Origin: Fusobacteriota bacterium
Lineage (GTDB): Bacteria > Bacillota > TC1
NCBI GenBank assembly: GCA_009773805.1
Contig: WTXA01000001.1
Coordinates: 1-64,000 of the forward strand
Direction of reading: 5' to 3'
Length of the DNA: 64,000 nucleotides
Below the pieces are notes generated by a model. It was not told the origin of the DNA, did no database searches, and was given only the letters and a program-made list of their open reading frames with translations. The translations under genes were made by a program, and so were the position numbers. Numbering within the stretch: the stretch's first letter is position 1; each line of letters begins with the position of its first letter. Shown one piece after another: positions 33,840 to 44,268 of the stretch.

Positions 33840-34127
33840 ATGAGTTTTAAAGTTGTAGGAAATAGAGTTGTTGTAAAACAACTTGATTCTGTCGAAAAGA
33901 CAGCAAGTGGAATCTTACTACCTGAGACAGCCAAAGAGAAACCTTTTGAGGGTGAAGTTATTGCTGTTGGACCAGGGAGAATACTAGAAGACGGAGCTAG
34001 GGAAACGATGGATATTAAAGCTGGTGATAGAGTTATATTCTCTAAATACGGCGGTGTTGAAGTGAAAATTGATGATGTTGAATACTTGGTTCTTCGTCAA
34101 GATGATATATTGGTAATCTTAAATTAG
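33840..34127 (+). CDS. groES: co-chaperonin GroES
   Basis: 95 aa lid of the GroEL chamber. Typical segments: VGNRVVVKQLDSVEKTASGILLPETAKEKPFEGEVIAVGPG, the mobile loop at TASGILLPE, and GDRVIFSKYGGVEVKIDDVEYLVLRQDDIL. RBS GAAGGAGGA. groEL follows 10 bp downstream. Confidence 0.97.
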   Translation: MSFKVVGNRVVVKQLDSVEKTASGILLPETAKEKPFEGEVIAVGPGRILEDGARETMDIKAGDRVIFSKYGGVEVKIDDVEYLVLRQDDILVILN

Positions 34128-34134
34128 GAGGTAA

Positions 34135-35754
<1,620 letters not shown>

Positions 35755-35766
35755 TATATAATAAGT

Positions 35767-35805
35767 AAAAGCCCCTTTAGTGTATACTAAAGGGGCTTTA
35801 TTTTT
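35767..35805 (+). terminator. rho-independent terminator of groESL
   Basis: A 14-bp GC-containing stem (35767-35780 with 35787-35800), six-base loop, then TTTTT. The reverse strand also offers a T-rich side, so it may serve the convergent SHOCT gene. Confidence 0.9.
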
Positions 35806-35816
35806 GCCACGATAGA

Positions 35817-36071
35817 TCATTTGATTAAGGTATTCTTTAATTTAGTGTATTCCTCAATGTTAATTTCACCTTTCGCTAGTCTTTCATTTAATATACTTAA
35901 AGCATTATTGTTATTAGATATATTTTTTTTATCATTAGTCTTAACTAGTTTGATAATTGTGAAAATTACCAAGGCAATTATTAAAGCTACAACTATAGCT
36001 ATAATAATAAAGATAACCAAAAACCAACCATCCATCATACCGGATCCATTATCGTATCGATTCCACATCAT
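35817..36071 (-). CDS. small membrane protein with SHOCT domain
   Basis: 84 aa. N-terminal Met-rich segment (MMWNRYDNGSGMMDGW), one long membrane helix at about residues 16-40, and a C-terminal SHOCT motif (ALSILNERLAKGEINIEEYTKLKNTL). SHOCT modules are short oligomerisation tails found on many small bacterial membrane proteins. The start is taken at the ATG 36071 because GAGGTG lies six bases upstream; an in-frame GTG lies three codons earlier. Function unknown. Convergent with groEL. Confidence 0.8.
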   Translation of the reverse strand: MMWNRYDNGSGMMDGWFLVIFIIIAIVVALIIALVIFTIIKLVKTNDKKNISNNNNALSILNERLAKGEINIEEYTKLKNTLIK

Positions 36072-36209
36072 AGGCAACACCTCTTTTCTAAAATTTGGTA
36101 TACTGTTTATAATTTGATTATACCATATTATAAAAATTTATAATTATAAGATGTTTATAACTTGAAATTAATATACAATTATATTAAATACTTGTAATAT
36201 AGAAATTGT

Positions 36210-36516
36210 TGAAAAGATGAGAAGGAAATCTCTAAGACTTGCAATGGTTATACAAAAGGTGCTGAAGCAGAAGTTAATGTTCACTAATTGGTGATTGAGT
36301 TGTTAATGCAATCAACAATCAAAAACACCAGATGGCTACTACAACATGGGAAGTATGTTGAAAAGTGTCATAGCAAAAAAAACAAAGTAAAGGTTTGAGG
36401 ATCTTGTATGGATGCTAGGGTCATAGCGTTGAAATGCTAATTAAAGGTGTTGAAAGAAGTACTATGGTCGAATTAGCCGAAATAAGCGGAAAAACTGATA
36501 AGCTATTTGTATTTTA
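36210..36516 (+). pseudogene. decayed DsrE-family gene
   Basis: Pieces of a DsrE-like protein appear in the right order in changing frames: SLRLAMVIQK (~36228-36257), AEAEVNV (~36262-36282), TPDGYYNMGSMLKSVIAKKTK (36325-36387), GSCMDAR (36399-36419) and EMLIKGVERSTMVELAEISGKTDKLFVF ending at TAA 36514. At least three frameshifts separate them. The base triplet before GSCMDAR is TGA (36396-36398), where the family has the first Cys of a CxxC. A real selenocysteine codon is not claimed, because the frame is broken elsewhere too. The remaining part of this 540-bp intergenic region (36072-36209 and 36517-36624) shows nothing I can name. Confidence 0.72.
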
Positions 36517-36624
36517 AATTTTGAAATAATATGAAAGCCTCTATTTGAAATGAACCTGAAAAGTTGGATAAAATTAATTAAGTAACATGTGTGATTTAGT
36601 AAGTTAGGTAAAAGGTGGTTGGTT

Positions 36625-38268
36625 ATGAAAGCTAAAGGGAAATTAGACAAATTGGAATTTTATAAGATAATTGTTTCCTTTTTATTGGGAGTTATTTCTT
36701 TTATAGGAATATTCTATTCCATCAGAATAGAATTTAGTGGAACATCAATAAATTTCGCCTTAAGTTTAATGCTTCCTATGCTTGTTGCATTGGCCTGGGG
36801 CTGGAAATATGGTTTTTTAAGCATCAGTCTAGGTTTGGTATTCATATACCCTTTCATATTGGGACCCTATAATGGCTGGGCATCATTAGTACCTTCAATA
36901 ACTCTTTTCATTTGGATTGGTCTCCATGGCTGGGGAGCAATTTCTAGAAAAAATGTTAGAACCATCTGGAATAATATTTATACCCTTCAACTTATTCACA
37001 TAGTAATTAAACTGATTCTATATCTCTTGTTATTTCAACCTCTTTTGAAGTTGGATATACCATTTTGGAATACAAATATAATGGAAAATCTAGGACTGGA
37101 TATTATAATGATATTTGCTTTCAAAGGAGTAATAGTAGATAGTATATTATTAGCTATCTGTGACTCTATTCTTCTCATGCCTTTTATACGTAAATTCTTC
37201 AAGTTGAAAATTTTCAGGGGCTCAAAGTACAACACACCTGCACTACTTAGTATAGTGACCTTTGGCATGACTTTCACTTTACTAATTATGTTCTTCAACA
37301 ACTTGTTTATCAGCAGGATAGACATAAGAACCTGGGTTGCAAATCCTGATGCTGGTACCATTTTAACTTTAAGCTTATCTCTGCTCTTATTTATTGTTAT
37401 GGCTGGAATAACTGTAAGATACCTTCAAAAAAACCAGGAAGCCAGAATAATACTAGAAAAAAGAAACAGACAATACTTACAAGTTATAGAAAAAATCAAC
37501 AAGATGAATGCTGATTTAGAGAATTTGGTAGATAAAAGAACAAAAGAATTAAAATTTGCAGTAAAGGAGATGGAAGAATTCTCTTTTGGGGTATCACATG
37601 ACTTAAAATCACCAATAAGAGCCATTGATGCCTATAGCCAAATGTTACTTGAAGATAATCCTGAAATTGATAATAAAAGCAAAGACATGATAGAAAGTAT
37701 AAAAAAACATTGTAATGGAATGATAAATCTCATTGACAAAATATTGGAATATTCCTTGCTAAGTAACAAAAAAGTCGAAATTGAATATGTAGATATAGCA
37801 GAAGTCGTCGGAGAACTTATAACTGAATATAGAATTGGCTATCCTGAAAGATTAATAAACTTTAGTATTAGCGGAAATAGCATATTAGTACTTGGTGATA
37901 AGATTCTAATTAAGGATGCTATAGGTAATATATTATCAAATGCAGTTAAATATACAAGAAACAGAGATTTAGCAGAAATTAATATTGAATTAAAACTTAT
38001 TGGCGAAGAAAATATTGTTTCTATAACTGATAATGGTATAGGATTTGATATTAAACACAAAGATAAAATTTTCAATATATTTCAAAGACTTCATGGGAAT
38101 GATGAATATGAAGGCTCAGGAATTGGTCTAACCTTGGCTAAAAAAATTATTGCTAATCACAATGGTAAAATAGAAATTGATAGTATAAAAGAAAAGGGAA
38201 CTAAAGTTGATATTATATTTCCTATGATTTCTAGTAGTGATAAGGGGGTAGATGAATATGATGTATAA
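36625..38268 (+). CDS. membrane sensor histidine kinase
   Basis: 547 aa. The first ~270 residues contain about seven hydrophobic helices (for example LMLPMLVALAWGWKYGFLSISLGLVFIYPFILG). A coiled-coil linker (~275-320) leads to a HisKA domain with the phosphorylated His325 in SFGVSHDLKSPIRAIDAYSQ. The HATPase_c has N box DAIGNILSNAVKYT, G1 TDNGIGFD and G2 EGSGIGLTLAKKI. The signal is unknown. The ATG at 36625 is chosen from AAAGGTGG at 36612-36618. Its end overlaps the response regulator gene. Confidence 0.9.
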   Translation: MKAKGKLDKLEFYKIIVSFLLGVISFIGIFYSIRIEFSGTSINFALSLMLPMLVALAWGWKYGFLSISLGLVFIYPFILGPYNGWASLVPSITLFIWIGLHGWGAISRKNVRTIWNNIYTLQLIHIVIKLILYLLLFQPLLKLDIPFWNTNIMENLGLDIIMIFAFKGVIVDSILLAICDSILLMPFIRKFFKLKIFRGSKYNTPALLSIVTFGMTFTLLIMFFNNLFISRIDIRTWVANPDAGTILTLSLSLLLFIVMAGITVRYLQKNQEARIILEKRNRQYLQVIEKINKMNADLENLVDKRTKELKFAVKEMEEFSFGVSHDLKSPIRAIDAYSQMLLEDNPEIDNKSKDMIESIKKHCNGMINLIDKILEYSLLSNKKVEIEYVDIAEVVGELITEYRIGYPERLINFSISGNSILVLGDKILIKDAIGNILSNAVKYTRNRDLAEINIELKLIGEENIVSITDNGIGFDIKHKDKIFNIFQRLHGNDEYEGSGIGLTLAKKIIANHNGKIEIDSIKEKGTKVDIIFPMISSSDKGVDEYDV

Positions 38269-39271
38269 CGTGTTGATTGTTGATGACATGGAAGCAATAC
38301 GAAATATGATAAAACGTTTACCTATTTGGGGTAATGCTTCAGGATTTATCATTAAAGCTGAAGCTAAGGATGGTGAGGAAGCTCTTGTACTCTTTAAAGA
38401 ACAAGACTTTGATTTAGTCATTTCTGATATTAGAATGCCTAAAATTGATGGTATTGAGTTAATCAAGGAGCTTAAGAATATATCACCAGATACAATCTCC
38501 ATTCTTTTAACCGATTATGCTGAATTTTCCTTTGCCAAAGAAGCAATAAAAATTGGAGTATTTGATTATTTAGTAAAACCTGTAGACCAAGAGGCTTTAC
38601 AAAATGTATTGAAAAAGGCCAATGAGGTGCTAAAACAAAGACAAGACCAACTAACGTTCTATTATCCTGAAAAATATGTTTTTCAAGCAGGTAAAAATAT
38701 TAGTTCAGGTGATAATTGTGGGATTGATGATATCATAGCAATTGAAGAGACTATTAAATTAAGAACTAGAGATAATCCTGTAAAAACTAAGATGCTGTTA
38801 GAAAAATTAGAAAATGATATAAAAAAAATAGTCATTAAAGAACATTCGTGGTTAATTAACTTTATGGGAATAAAATATGAATATAAATTAGATATATGGT
38901 TAATGTGCATGTTAGAAAAGTTAAATGAATTCCCAGCAGTTAATAATAAGAATCAATATGTTAATAAAATTGCCAGATATCTATTAGAAAACATAGAAAA
39001 AGAATTATCTATGAATGATTTAGCTGAAAAGTTTTACTTAACAAAAAATTATCTGGGAGAGTTATTTAAGCAAGAGACAGGTATTTCAGTAGGTGAATTT
39101 ATTAACAAAGCCAAAGTTCATAGAGCTGGAATACTATTGTTAGAATCTGATTTTAAGTTTTATCAGATATCATATATATTAGGATTTAATAATATAGAAT
39201 ATTTTACCAAAATATTTAAGAAGATAATGGGTGAGACCCCTCAAAATTATAGGGGTAAAAATAATAAATAG
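38258..39271 (+). CDS. response regulator, YesN-like with AraC-type DNA-binding domain
   Basis: About 337 aa. Receiver domain: NVLIVDDMEAIRNMI, phospho-acceptor Asp57 in LVISDIRMPKIDGIELI, and Lys of YLVKPVD. After a ~110-residue linker, a C-terminal AraC/XylS double helix-turn-helix (ELSMNDLAEKFYLTKNYLGELFKQETGISVGEFI...LGFNNIEYFTKIFKKIMGETPQNYR). ATGs at 38252, 38258 and 38261 are possible; AAGGGGG favours 38258. It overlaps the kinase gene. The likely target is the lipoprotein gene downstream (inference from position). Confidence 0.9.
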   Translation: MMYNVLIVDDMEAIRNMIKRLPIWGNASGFIIKAEAKDGEEALVLFKEQDFDLVISDIRMPKIDGIELIKELKNISPDTISILLTDYAEFSFAKEAIKIGVFDYLVKPVDQEALQNVLKKANEVLKQRQDQLTFYYPEKYVFQAGKNISSGDNCGIDDIIAIEETIKLRTRDNPVKTKMLLEKLENDIKKIVIKEHSWLINFMGIKYEYKLDIWLMCMLEKLNEFPAVNNKNQYVNKIARYLLENIEKELSMNDLAEKFYLTKNYLGELFKQETGISVGEFINKAKVHRAGILLLESDFKFYQISYILGFNNIEYFTKIFKKIMGETPQNYRGKNNK

Positions 39272-39383
39272 TAAAATTCCGTATTTTGTACTGGATAAAT
39301 CCTTAAATATTTCATTTTTTATAGTTATTACATTTTGTATGATTTAATCATAAAAGATTTGAAATGTTAAAGGAGGTTTAACA

Positions 39384-40448
39384 ATGAAAAAAAGAATTAT
39401 TTTATTATTGGTAATAGCTTTATTGGGAATGGTAGCTTTTGTTGGATGTGCAAAGGATAACCAAGCAAAGGAAGAGAAATTAAAAGTCTCAATTCTAATA
39501 CCAGGCAATCATAATGACGGTGGTTTTATGAATGCAGCTTTTCGTGGTTATGAACAGGTAAAGAAGGAACTTGATGTTGATGTGGATTACGTATCAAATA
39601 TTTCTGCAACTTCTGATCCAAAAGTTTTAACAGAAGCACTAAGAGATTTGGCCGAAAAAGGACCTGATATGATTATTGCTCATGGCGGTCAATGTAACGG
39701 ACCAGTTCAAGAAATAGCTAGAGAGTATTCTCAAATTAAGTTTGTGGTAATACAAGGAAATGTTAAAGGTGGTAATGTATCAAGTTATGTAGTATTACAA
39801 GAAGAATCAGCTTGGTTGGCAGGAGCCTTAGCTGGCTTAACAACAAAGAGTAATGTAGTGGGACATATTTCTGGTGCTTGGCCAAATCCAGGTCTAATAG
39901 GTAGAGCTGCTTTCTATGATGGTTTGAAATATGTAAATCCTAATGCAACATTCTTAACTTGGTTTACTGGTAATCTAGATGATAAAGCTATTAATGCAGC
40001 AGCGGCTGACGCTGAAATCAAAAAGGGAGCAGATGTAATTTACACTATGTTGAATGCTGGTAGAGCAGGTGTAGTAGATACAATTAAAGCTACTAACGGT
40101 AAAGTTAGACATATAGGTAATGTATCTGATTGGACAAAGGTAGATCAAAGTTTTATAGGATCTGCAGTTGCGGATTCAAGCGTAGCTATATTCAATACAG
40201 TCAAGGATTTCGTTGAAGGAAATTGGGAAAATAGCAAAATTACTACCATAGGAATTAAAATGCCAGATGTTGTTAGACTATCATTGGCAGCTGATGTACC
40301 TAAGGAGATACAAGATAAGATTGCTGAACTCGCTAAAAAATTAGAAAATGGCGAAATAACAATAAATAAAAAATATGATGGTAAAGAATTCCATCCTGAG
40401 ACTGGGAATTTTGTTGATCAAAGTTTCAAAGAAAGTCTAAAGAAATAA
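39384..40448 (+). CDS. BMP-family substrate-binding lipoprotein, nucleoside-type
   Basis: 354 aa. Lipoprotein signal peptide with lipobox FVGC (Cys22), then a Bmp/PnrA-like periplasmic-binding fold: SILIPGNHNDGGFMNAAFRGYEQVKKEL, DMIIAHGGQCNGPVQEIA, and GHISGAWPNPGLIGRAAFYDGLKYVNP. Family members bind purine nucleosides or related ligands for ABC import. No ATPase or permease gene is adjacent, so it either works with a distant transporter or serves the neighbouring two-component system as an external sensor. RBS AAAGGAGG. A 13-bp palindrome ATGATTTAATCAT lies at 39339-39351 in the promoter region. Confidence 0.88.
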   Translation: MKKRIILLLVIALLGMVAFVGCAKDNQAKEEKLKVSILIPGNHNDGGFMNAAFRGYEQVKKELDVDVDYVSNISATSDPKVLTEALRDLAEKGPDMIIAHGGQCNGPVQEIAREYSQIKFVVIQGNVKGGNVSSYVVLQEESAWLAGALAGLTTKSNVVGHISGAWPNPGLIGRAAFYDGLKYVNPNATFLTWFTGNLDDKAINAAAADAEIKKGADVIYTMLNAGRAGVVDTIKATNGKVRHIGNVSDWTKVDQSFIGSAVADSSVAIFNTVKDFVEGNWENSKITTIGIKMPDVVRLSLAADVPKEIQDKIAELAKKLENGEITINKKYDGKEFHPETGNFVDQSFKESLKK

Positions 40449-40468
40449 AGAGTTAAAATTGATATTCA

Positions 40469-40506
40469 ATGGCTATCCTATATATGGGGTAGTCATTGTT
40501 TATTTT
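40469..40506 (+). terminator. probable rho-independent terminator after the BMP lipoprotein gene
   Basis: An ~11-bp stem with two G-U pairs (AATGGCTATCC with GGGGTAGTCATT) is followed by TGTTTATTTT. Confidence 0.6.
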
Positions 40507-40596
40507 AAATCTAATGCAGTTCAATTATACTTTTTTTAGATAAAAAAATGTGGTATACTAATATAGTATTTTTAAGATAATAGAGGGAGAATATCT

Positions 40597-41145
40597 ATGA
40601 CAACATACGATAGTTCAATTAAGGAAATTATCTACTCTGAAGAAGAAATAAAGAGCAGAGTTGCAGCCATTGGAAAGCAAATCAGCGAAGACTACAAAGG
40701 AGAAGAACTTGTAGTAGTTGGAGTACTAAGGGGATCTATAGTATTTATGGCAGATCTAATCAGAAGTATAGATCTTCCAGTTATTCTTGATACAGTAGCA
40801 CTGTCAAGCTACTATAATGGCACAGAGTCTACAGGTAAGGTCAAGATAAACAAAGACCTTGAAAGCTCAATAACAGATAAGAATGTTTTAATTGTTGAGG
40901 ACATAGCAGATAGAGGGATAACATTAACATTTCTCATAGAAATGCTACAAGTAAGAAAAGCAAAAAGTATAAAAATATGCACATTGCTAAATAAACCATC
41001 AAGAAGAACTATGGAAGTGAAATTAGATTATATTGGATTCGACATAGAAGACCATTTCGTGGTTGGCTATGGATTAGATTTCGCACAAAAATATAGAAAT
41101 TACCCACACATTGGAATTCTAAAAGAAGAAATGTACAAGGAGTAA
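40597..41145 (+). CDS. hpt: hypoxanthine/guanine phosphoribosyltransferase
   Basis: 182 aa; salvages hypoxanthine or guanine with PRPP. Segments VVVGVLRGSIVFMADLIR, SSYYNGTESTGKVKINKDL, KICTLLNKPSRR and FVVGYGLDFAQKYRNYPHIGIL are standard. The PRPP-binding loop reads VEDIADRGITL where most members have VEDIIDTGxTL: Arg106 replaces the Thr. An extended -10 (TGGTATACT, 40551-40559) and RBS GAGGGAG precede the ATG. guaA follows 3 bp after the stop, so purine salvage and GMP synthesis are co-expressed. Confidence 0.93.
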   Translation: MTTYDSSIKEIIYSEEEIKSRVAAIGKQISEDYKGEELVVVGVLRGSIVFMADLIRSIDLPVILDTVALSSYYNGTESTGKVKINKDLESSITDKNVLIVEDIADRGITLTFLIEMLQVRKAKSIKICTLLNKPSRRTMEVKLDYIGFDIEDHFVVGYGLDFAQKYRNYPHIGILKEEMYKE

Positions 41146-41148
41146 AAC

Positions 41149-42681
41149 ATGACTAAAGAAACAATAGTAGTTCTCGATTTTGGAGGACAATACAACCAAC
41201 TAATAGCAAGAAGAGTAAGGGAAGCAGGAGTTTATTGTGAAATGCTACCTTTTAATATTAGTATAGAAGAATTAAGAGCAATAAAACTAAAAGGAATCAT
41301 CTTTTCAGGTGGTCCCAATAGTGTATACGAAGAAGGTGCTCCAAGAATCGATGCTGATATTTTCAACTTAGGAGTACCAATTTTAGGTATTTGTTATGGT
41401 ATGCAGTTAATGGCACATATGCTTGGTGGCAAAGTCGAACCATCAAATTTAAGAGAATATGGACGTAGAGAATACACCATAGAAGATAAATCACCATTGG
41501 TGGAAGGTATAATGTTAGAAGATACATGTTGGATGAGTCATACAGACCAATTAACAGATCTACCTGATGGTTTTATGAATCTTGGAAGCACTGAAACAAC
41601 ACCACATGCTATAATGGCTAACGAAGACAAAAAATTCTACGGAATACAATTTCACCCTGAAGTTAAACATACACCAGAGGGACAAAAATTCCTTGAAAAT
41701 TTTTTATATAACATTTGTGGATGTACCAAGAACTGGACTATGGATTCATACATAGAAGAAGAAGTAGCGGAAATTAGAGCGCTAGTTGGTGACAGACAAG
41801 TTTTATGTGGATTAAGTGGTGGAGTAGATAGTGCAGTAGCATCAATGCTCGTACATAAAGCTATCGGCGACCAACTTACTTGCATGTTCATAGACCATGG
41901 AATGCTCAGAAAAGACGAAAGAGAAAACGTAGAAGAAACATTCAAGGGAAAATATGGTATCAAACTAATTACTATCGATGCAAAAGAAAGATTTCTAAAC
42001 AGATTGAAAGGTGAAGCCAACCCTGAAGGAAAACGTAAAATTATTGGGGAAGAATTCATCAGAGTATTTGAAGAAGAATCAAAGAAAATTGGTACATTCG
42101 ACTTTTTAGTCCAAGGAACTCTATATTCAGACGTTATTGAAAGTGGAACCGCCACTGCTCAAACCATAAAAAGTCATCATAATGTTGGAGGATTACCTGA
42201 TGATATCTCATTTTCTCTTATAGAGCCTTTAAAATGGCTGTTTAAGGATGAAGGAAGAAAATTAGGACTAGCACTTGGTTTACCTGAATCGATAGTCTAC
42301 AGACAACCTTTTCCAGGTCCAGGACTTGGTATCAGAATACTTGGTGATGTCACTGAAGATAAAATAGAAATTTTAAAAGAAGCAGATGCTATAGTACGCC
42401 AAGAAATAGAAGCTTATGATCACGATAGAGAAGTATGGCAATATTTTGCAGTCCTTCCAAATATTAGAAGTGTTGGTGTAATGGGAGATGCAAGAACCTA
42501 TGCATACACAATCGTAGTTAGAGCAGTAGGAAGTGCTGACGGAATGACAGCCGATTGGTCAAAAATACCTTATGAAGTATTAGAAAGAATATCAAATAGA
42601 ATAGTAAATGAAGTATCACATGTCAATAGAGTAGCATATGATATTACGAGTAAGCCACCTGGGACAATTGAGTGGGAATAA
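41149..42681 (+). CDS. guaA: GMP synthase (glutamine-hydrolysing)
   Basis: 510 aa. N-terminal class I glutamine amidotransferase with nucleophile Cys in GICYGMQLM, and His/Glu in [11 protein letters not shown]-pyrophosphatase domain with [13 protein letters not shown] near residues 223-235. C-terminal dimerisation domain ending in the conserved KPPGTIEWE. Converts XMP to GMP, joining guanine deaminase and hpt in purine flux. RBS AAGGAGT. Confidence 0.97.
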   Translation: MTKETIVVLDFGGQYNQLIARRVREAGVYCEMLPFNISIEELRAIKLKGIIFSGGPNSVYEEGAPRIDADIFNLGVPILGICYGMQLMAHMLGGKVEPSNLREYGRREYTIEDKSPLVEGIMLEDTCWMSHTDQLTDLPDGFMNLGSTETTPHAIMANEDKKFYGIQFHPEVKHTPEGQKFLENFLYNICGCTKNWTMDSYIEEEVAEIRALVGDRQVLCGLSGGVDSAVASMLVHKAIGDQLTCMFIDHGMLRKDERENVEETFKGKYGIKLITIDAKERFLNRLKGEANPEGKRKIIGEEFIRVFEEESKKIGTFDFLVQGTLYSDVIESGTATAQTIKSHHNVGGLPDDISFSLIEPLKWLFKDEGRKLGLALGLPESIVYRQPFPGPGLGIRILGDVTEDKIEILKEADAIVRQEIEAYDHDREVWQYFAVLPNIRSVGVMGDARTYAYTIVVRAVGSADGMTADWSKIPYEVLERISNRIVNEVSHVNRVAYDITSKPPGTIEWE

Positions 42682-42793
42682 GTACTTGTTTCATATTTAT
42701 ATAAGTGATATACTTTAAACATAAAAAGCAATATCGCCCCCCTATGTTTCTAGGAAATTATTAATTAACATTACCTAGGAATGTATATTATAT

Positions 42794-42824
42794 AAAAAGA
42801 TGACTGAATAAGTCATCTTTTTAA
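42794..42824 (+). terminator. rho-independent terminator between guaA and the carboxypeptidase gene
   Basis: A 12-bp perfect stem (42794-42805 with 42811-42822), loop GAATA, ending in TTTTTAAT. It closes the hpt-guaA unit. The preceding 110 bp show only a short imperfect inverted repeat around a C-rich patch. Confidence 0.82.
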
Positions 42825-42848
42825 TATTAAAGTAAGTTTGGAGGAAAA

Positions 42849-44219
42849 ATGGCAAATATATCTAGAAGAACGTCAGGACTTTCTAGGAAAAAATTAAACA
42901 GAAATAAAAATAGTAGTTTAAATAAAAGTCAAAACCGTTCGTTAAGAAAAATTCAACCTAAAGGAAGAAGTAAGAAAATATATTCAAGATCACCCTTTAG
43001 TAACCTAGTAACTAAAGTAGGAATATTATTTGGTGTCGTGTTAATATTTTATATGATATTCATTTTTGAATTTCCAGCTAACTATCCAGATAAATTCAAA
43101 GTAAGCACTATGAGTCTAGATTCAAAAGAGATGACAATGAAGATCGAAACTGATAGTTATAAAGGTAAATTGATACCATTGGAAGTACTATTAACAATGA
43201 GTAAAGGTGAAATTACATTAATAGGCGAAAAAGAAACAACAATTATATTTTCGGATAACAAGAAAATCATCTTAAAGGAAGGCTCTAGAAAAGTAAAAAT
43301 CGACGGCAAGACACATAAGTTTAATGCGCCTGTGGTAACCTTCGAGAAATTAGTTTTAATACCTGGAGAACTGGCTGAAGAATTATTTCCTAAAAAATTT
43401 AATTTTGATGATGGAGAAATAGCTTTTACTTTATCTGAGGATTTACCAGAAGGAGACTATCAAAACTTTGAAGGTTACGATGGTTACTTAGGATTAGTTA
43501 ATAGAGATAATCCATTGCCTGAAGATTATGAACCTACTGATTTGGTAAACATGAACACTTTAAAATCAATTACAGCCTATGGGACCAATACTTACCTAAG
43601 AGAGGAAGCTGCTCAAGCCCTAGCTAAGATGTATAATGAAAACAATATAGGCTATGCAATGACTAGTGGGTTTAGAACATACTTAATGCAAACTCAACTT
43701 TTCAATGAAAAGGTAGCAGCTAATATAAGTACTGGAATGACAGAAGAACAAGCTAAAGAGAATGCTAGCACTGTTGTTGCAATACCTGGGACAAGTGAAC
43801 ATCAAATAGGACTTGCTGTAGACTTTTCAATTCCAGGAGTAGTCCTAACAGAAGAATTCAAAAATACAGTTCCAGGCAAGTGGTTATCAGAGAATAGTTA
43901 TAAATATGGTTTTGTTTTAAGATATACAAAAGAACAAACAGCTATAACTAATATTATCTTTGAGCCTTGGCATTTCAGGTATATTGGTTTTCCACACAGT
44001 GAGATTCTCTTTAAAGAAGGAATAGTATTTGATACGTACATCAAAATACTAAGAGAAGAAAAAGTGAAGTATTTTAAAGATGAGAAAAACGAAGAATATA
44101 TAATTTGGCTACTATCAGGATTATTAAAACCAGAGAACTTTAAATTCAACACCAGTAACGGTATTGGAGTATCGTCTGATAATGGGGAAGATATAATACT
44201 TACAATGAAAGAGAAATAG
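42849..44219 (+). CDS. membrane-anchored D-alanyl-D-alanine carboxypeptidase, M15B/VanY-like
   Basis: 456 aa. Very basic cytoplasmic N-terminus (~50 residues), one membrane helix at ~57-73 (VGILFGVVLIFYMIFIF), and a stalk domain (~90-190) that looks like the copper-amine-oxidase-N fold (IPLEVLLTMSKGEITLIGEK...VLIPGELAEELFPKKFNF). The zinc peptidase domain follows: SGFRTYLMQTQLFNEKV, TSEHQIGLAVDFS (zinc His and Asp) and EPWHFRYIG (zinc His). It trims D-Ala from peptidoglycan stems at the cell surface. Monocistronic with a shared terminator. Confidence 0.88.
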   Translation: MANISRRTSGLSRKKLNRNKNSSLNKSQNRSLRKIQPKGRSKKIYSRSPFSNLVTKVGILFGVVLIFYMIFIFEFPANYPDKFKVSTMSLDSKEMTMKIETDSYKGKLIPLEVLLTMSKGEITLIGEKETTIIFSDNKKIILKEGSRKVKIDGKTHKFNAPVVTFEKLVLIPGELAEELFPKKFNFDDGEIAFTLSEDLPEGDYQNFEGYDGYLGLVNRDNPLPEDYEPTDLVNMNTLKSITAYGTNTYLREEAAQALAKMYNENNIGYAMTSGFRTYLMQTQLFNEKVAANISTGMTEEQAKENASTVVAIPGTSEHQIGLAVDFSIPGVVLTEEFKNTVPGKWLSENSYKYGFVLRYTKEQTAITNIIFEPWHFRYIGFPHSEILFKEGIVFDTYIKILREEKVKYFKDEKNEEYIIWLLSGLLKPENFKFNTSNGIGVSSDNGEDIILTMKEK

Positions 44220-44228
44220 AATACATAT

Positions 44229-44268
44229 AAAAAATAGAGAAAAGGCTTAAAACCTTTTCTCTATTTTT
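44229..44268. terminator. bidirectional terminator between convergent units
   Basis: A 16-bp stem, AAAAATAGAGAAAAGG with its complement, loop CTTAAAA, has A/T-rich flanks on both sides. It serves the carboxypeptidase gene from the left and the rnf unit from the right. The stem reaches into the last codons of the minus-strand Gx gene. Confidence 0.85.

Noticed and set aside
36396-36398. TGA as a functional selenocysteine codon in a DsrE selenoprotein
   Set aside because: The frame is broken by further frameshifts upstream and downstream and I could not draw a convincing SECIS hairpin after it.
41652-42155. 167-codon minus-strand open frame over guaA
   Set aside because: Fully antisense to the conserved GMP synthase coding sequence, with no ribosome-binding site or family match.
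42690-42790. Imperfect inverted repeat around a CCTAGG-like sequence downstream of guaA
   Set aside because: Short and imperfect, with no position-specific meaning; the real terminator is at 42794-42824.
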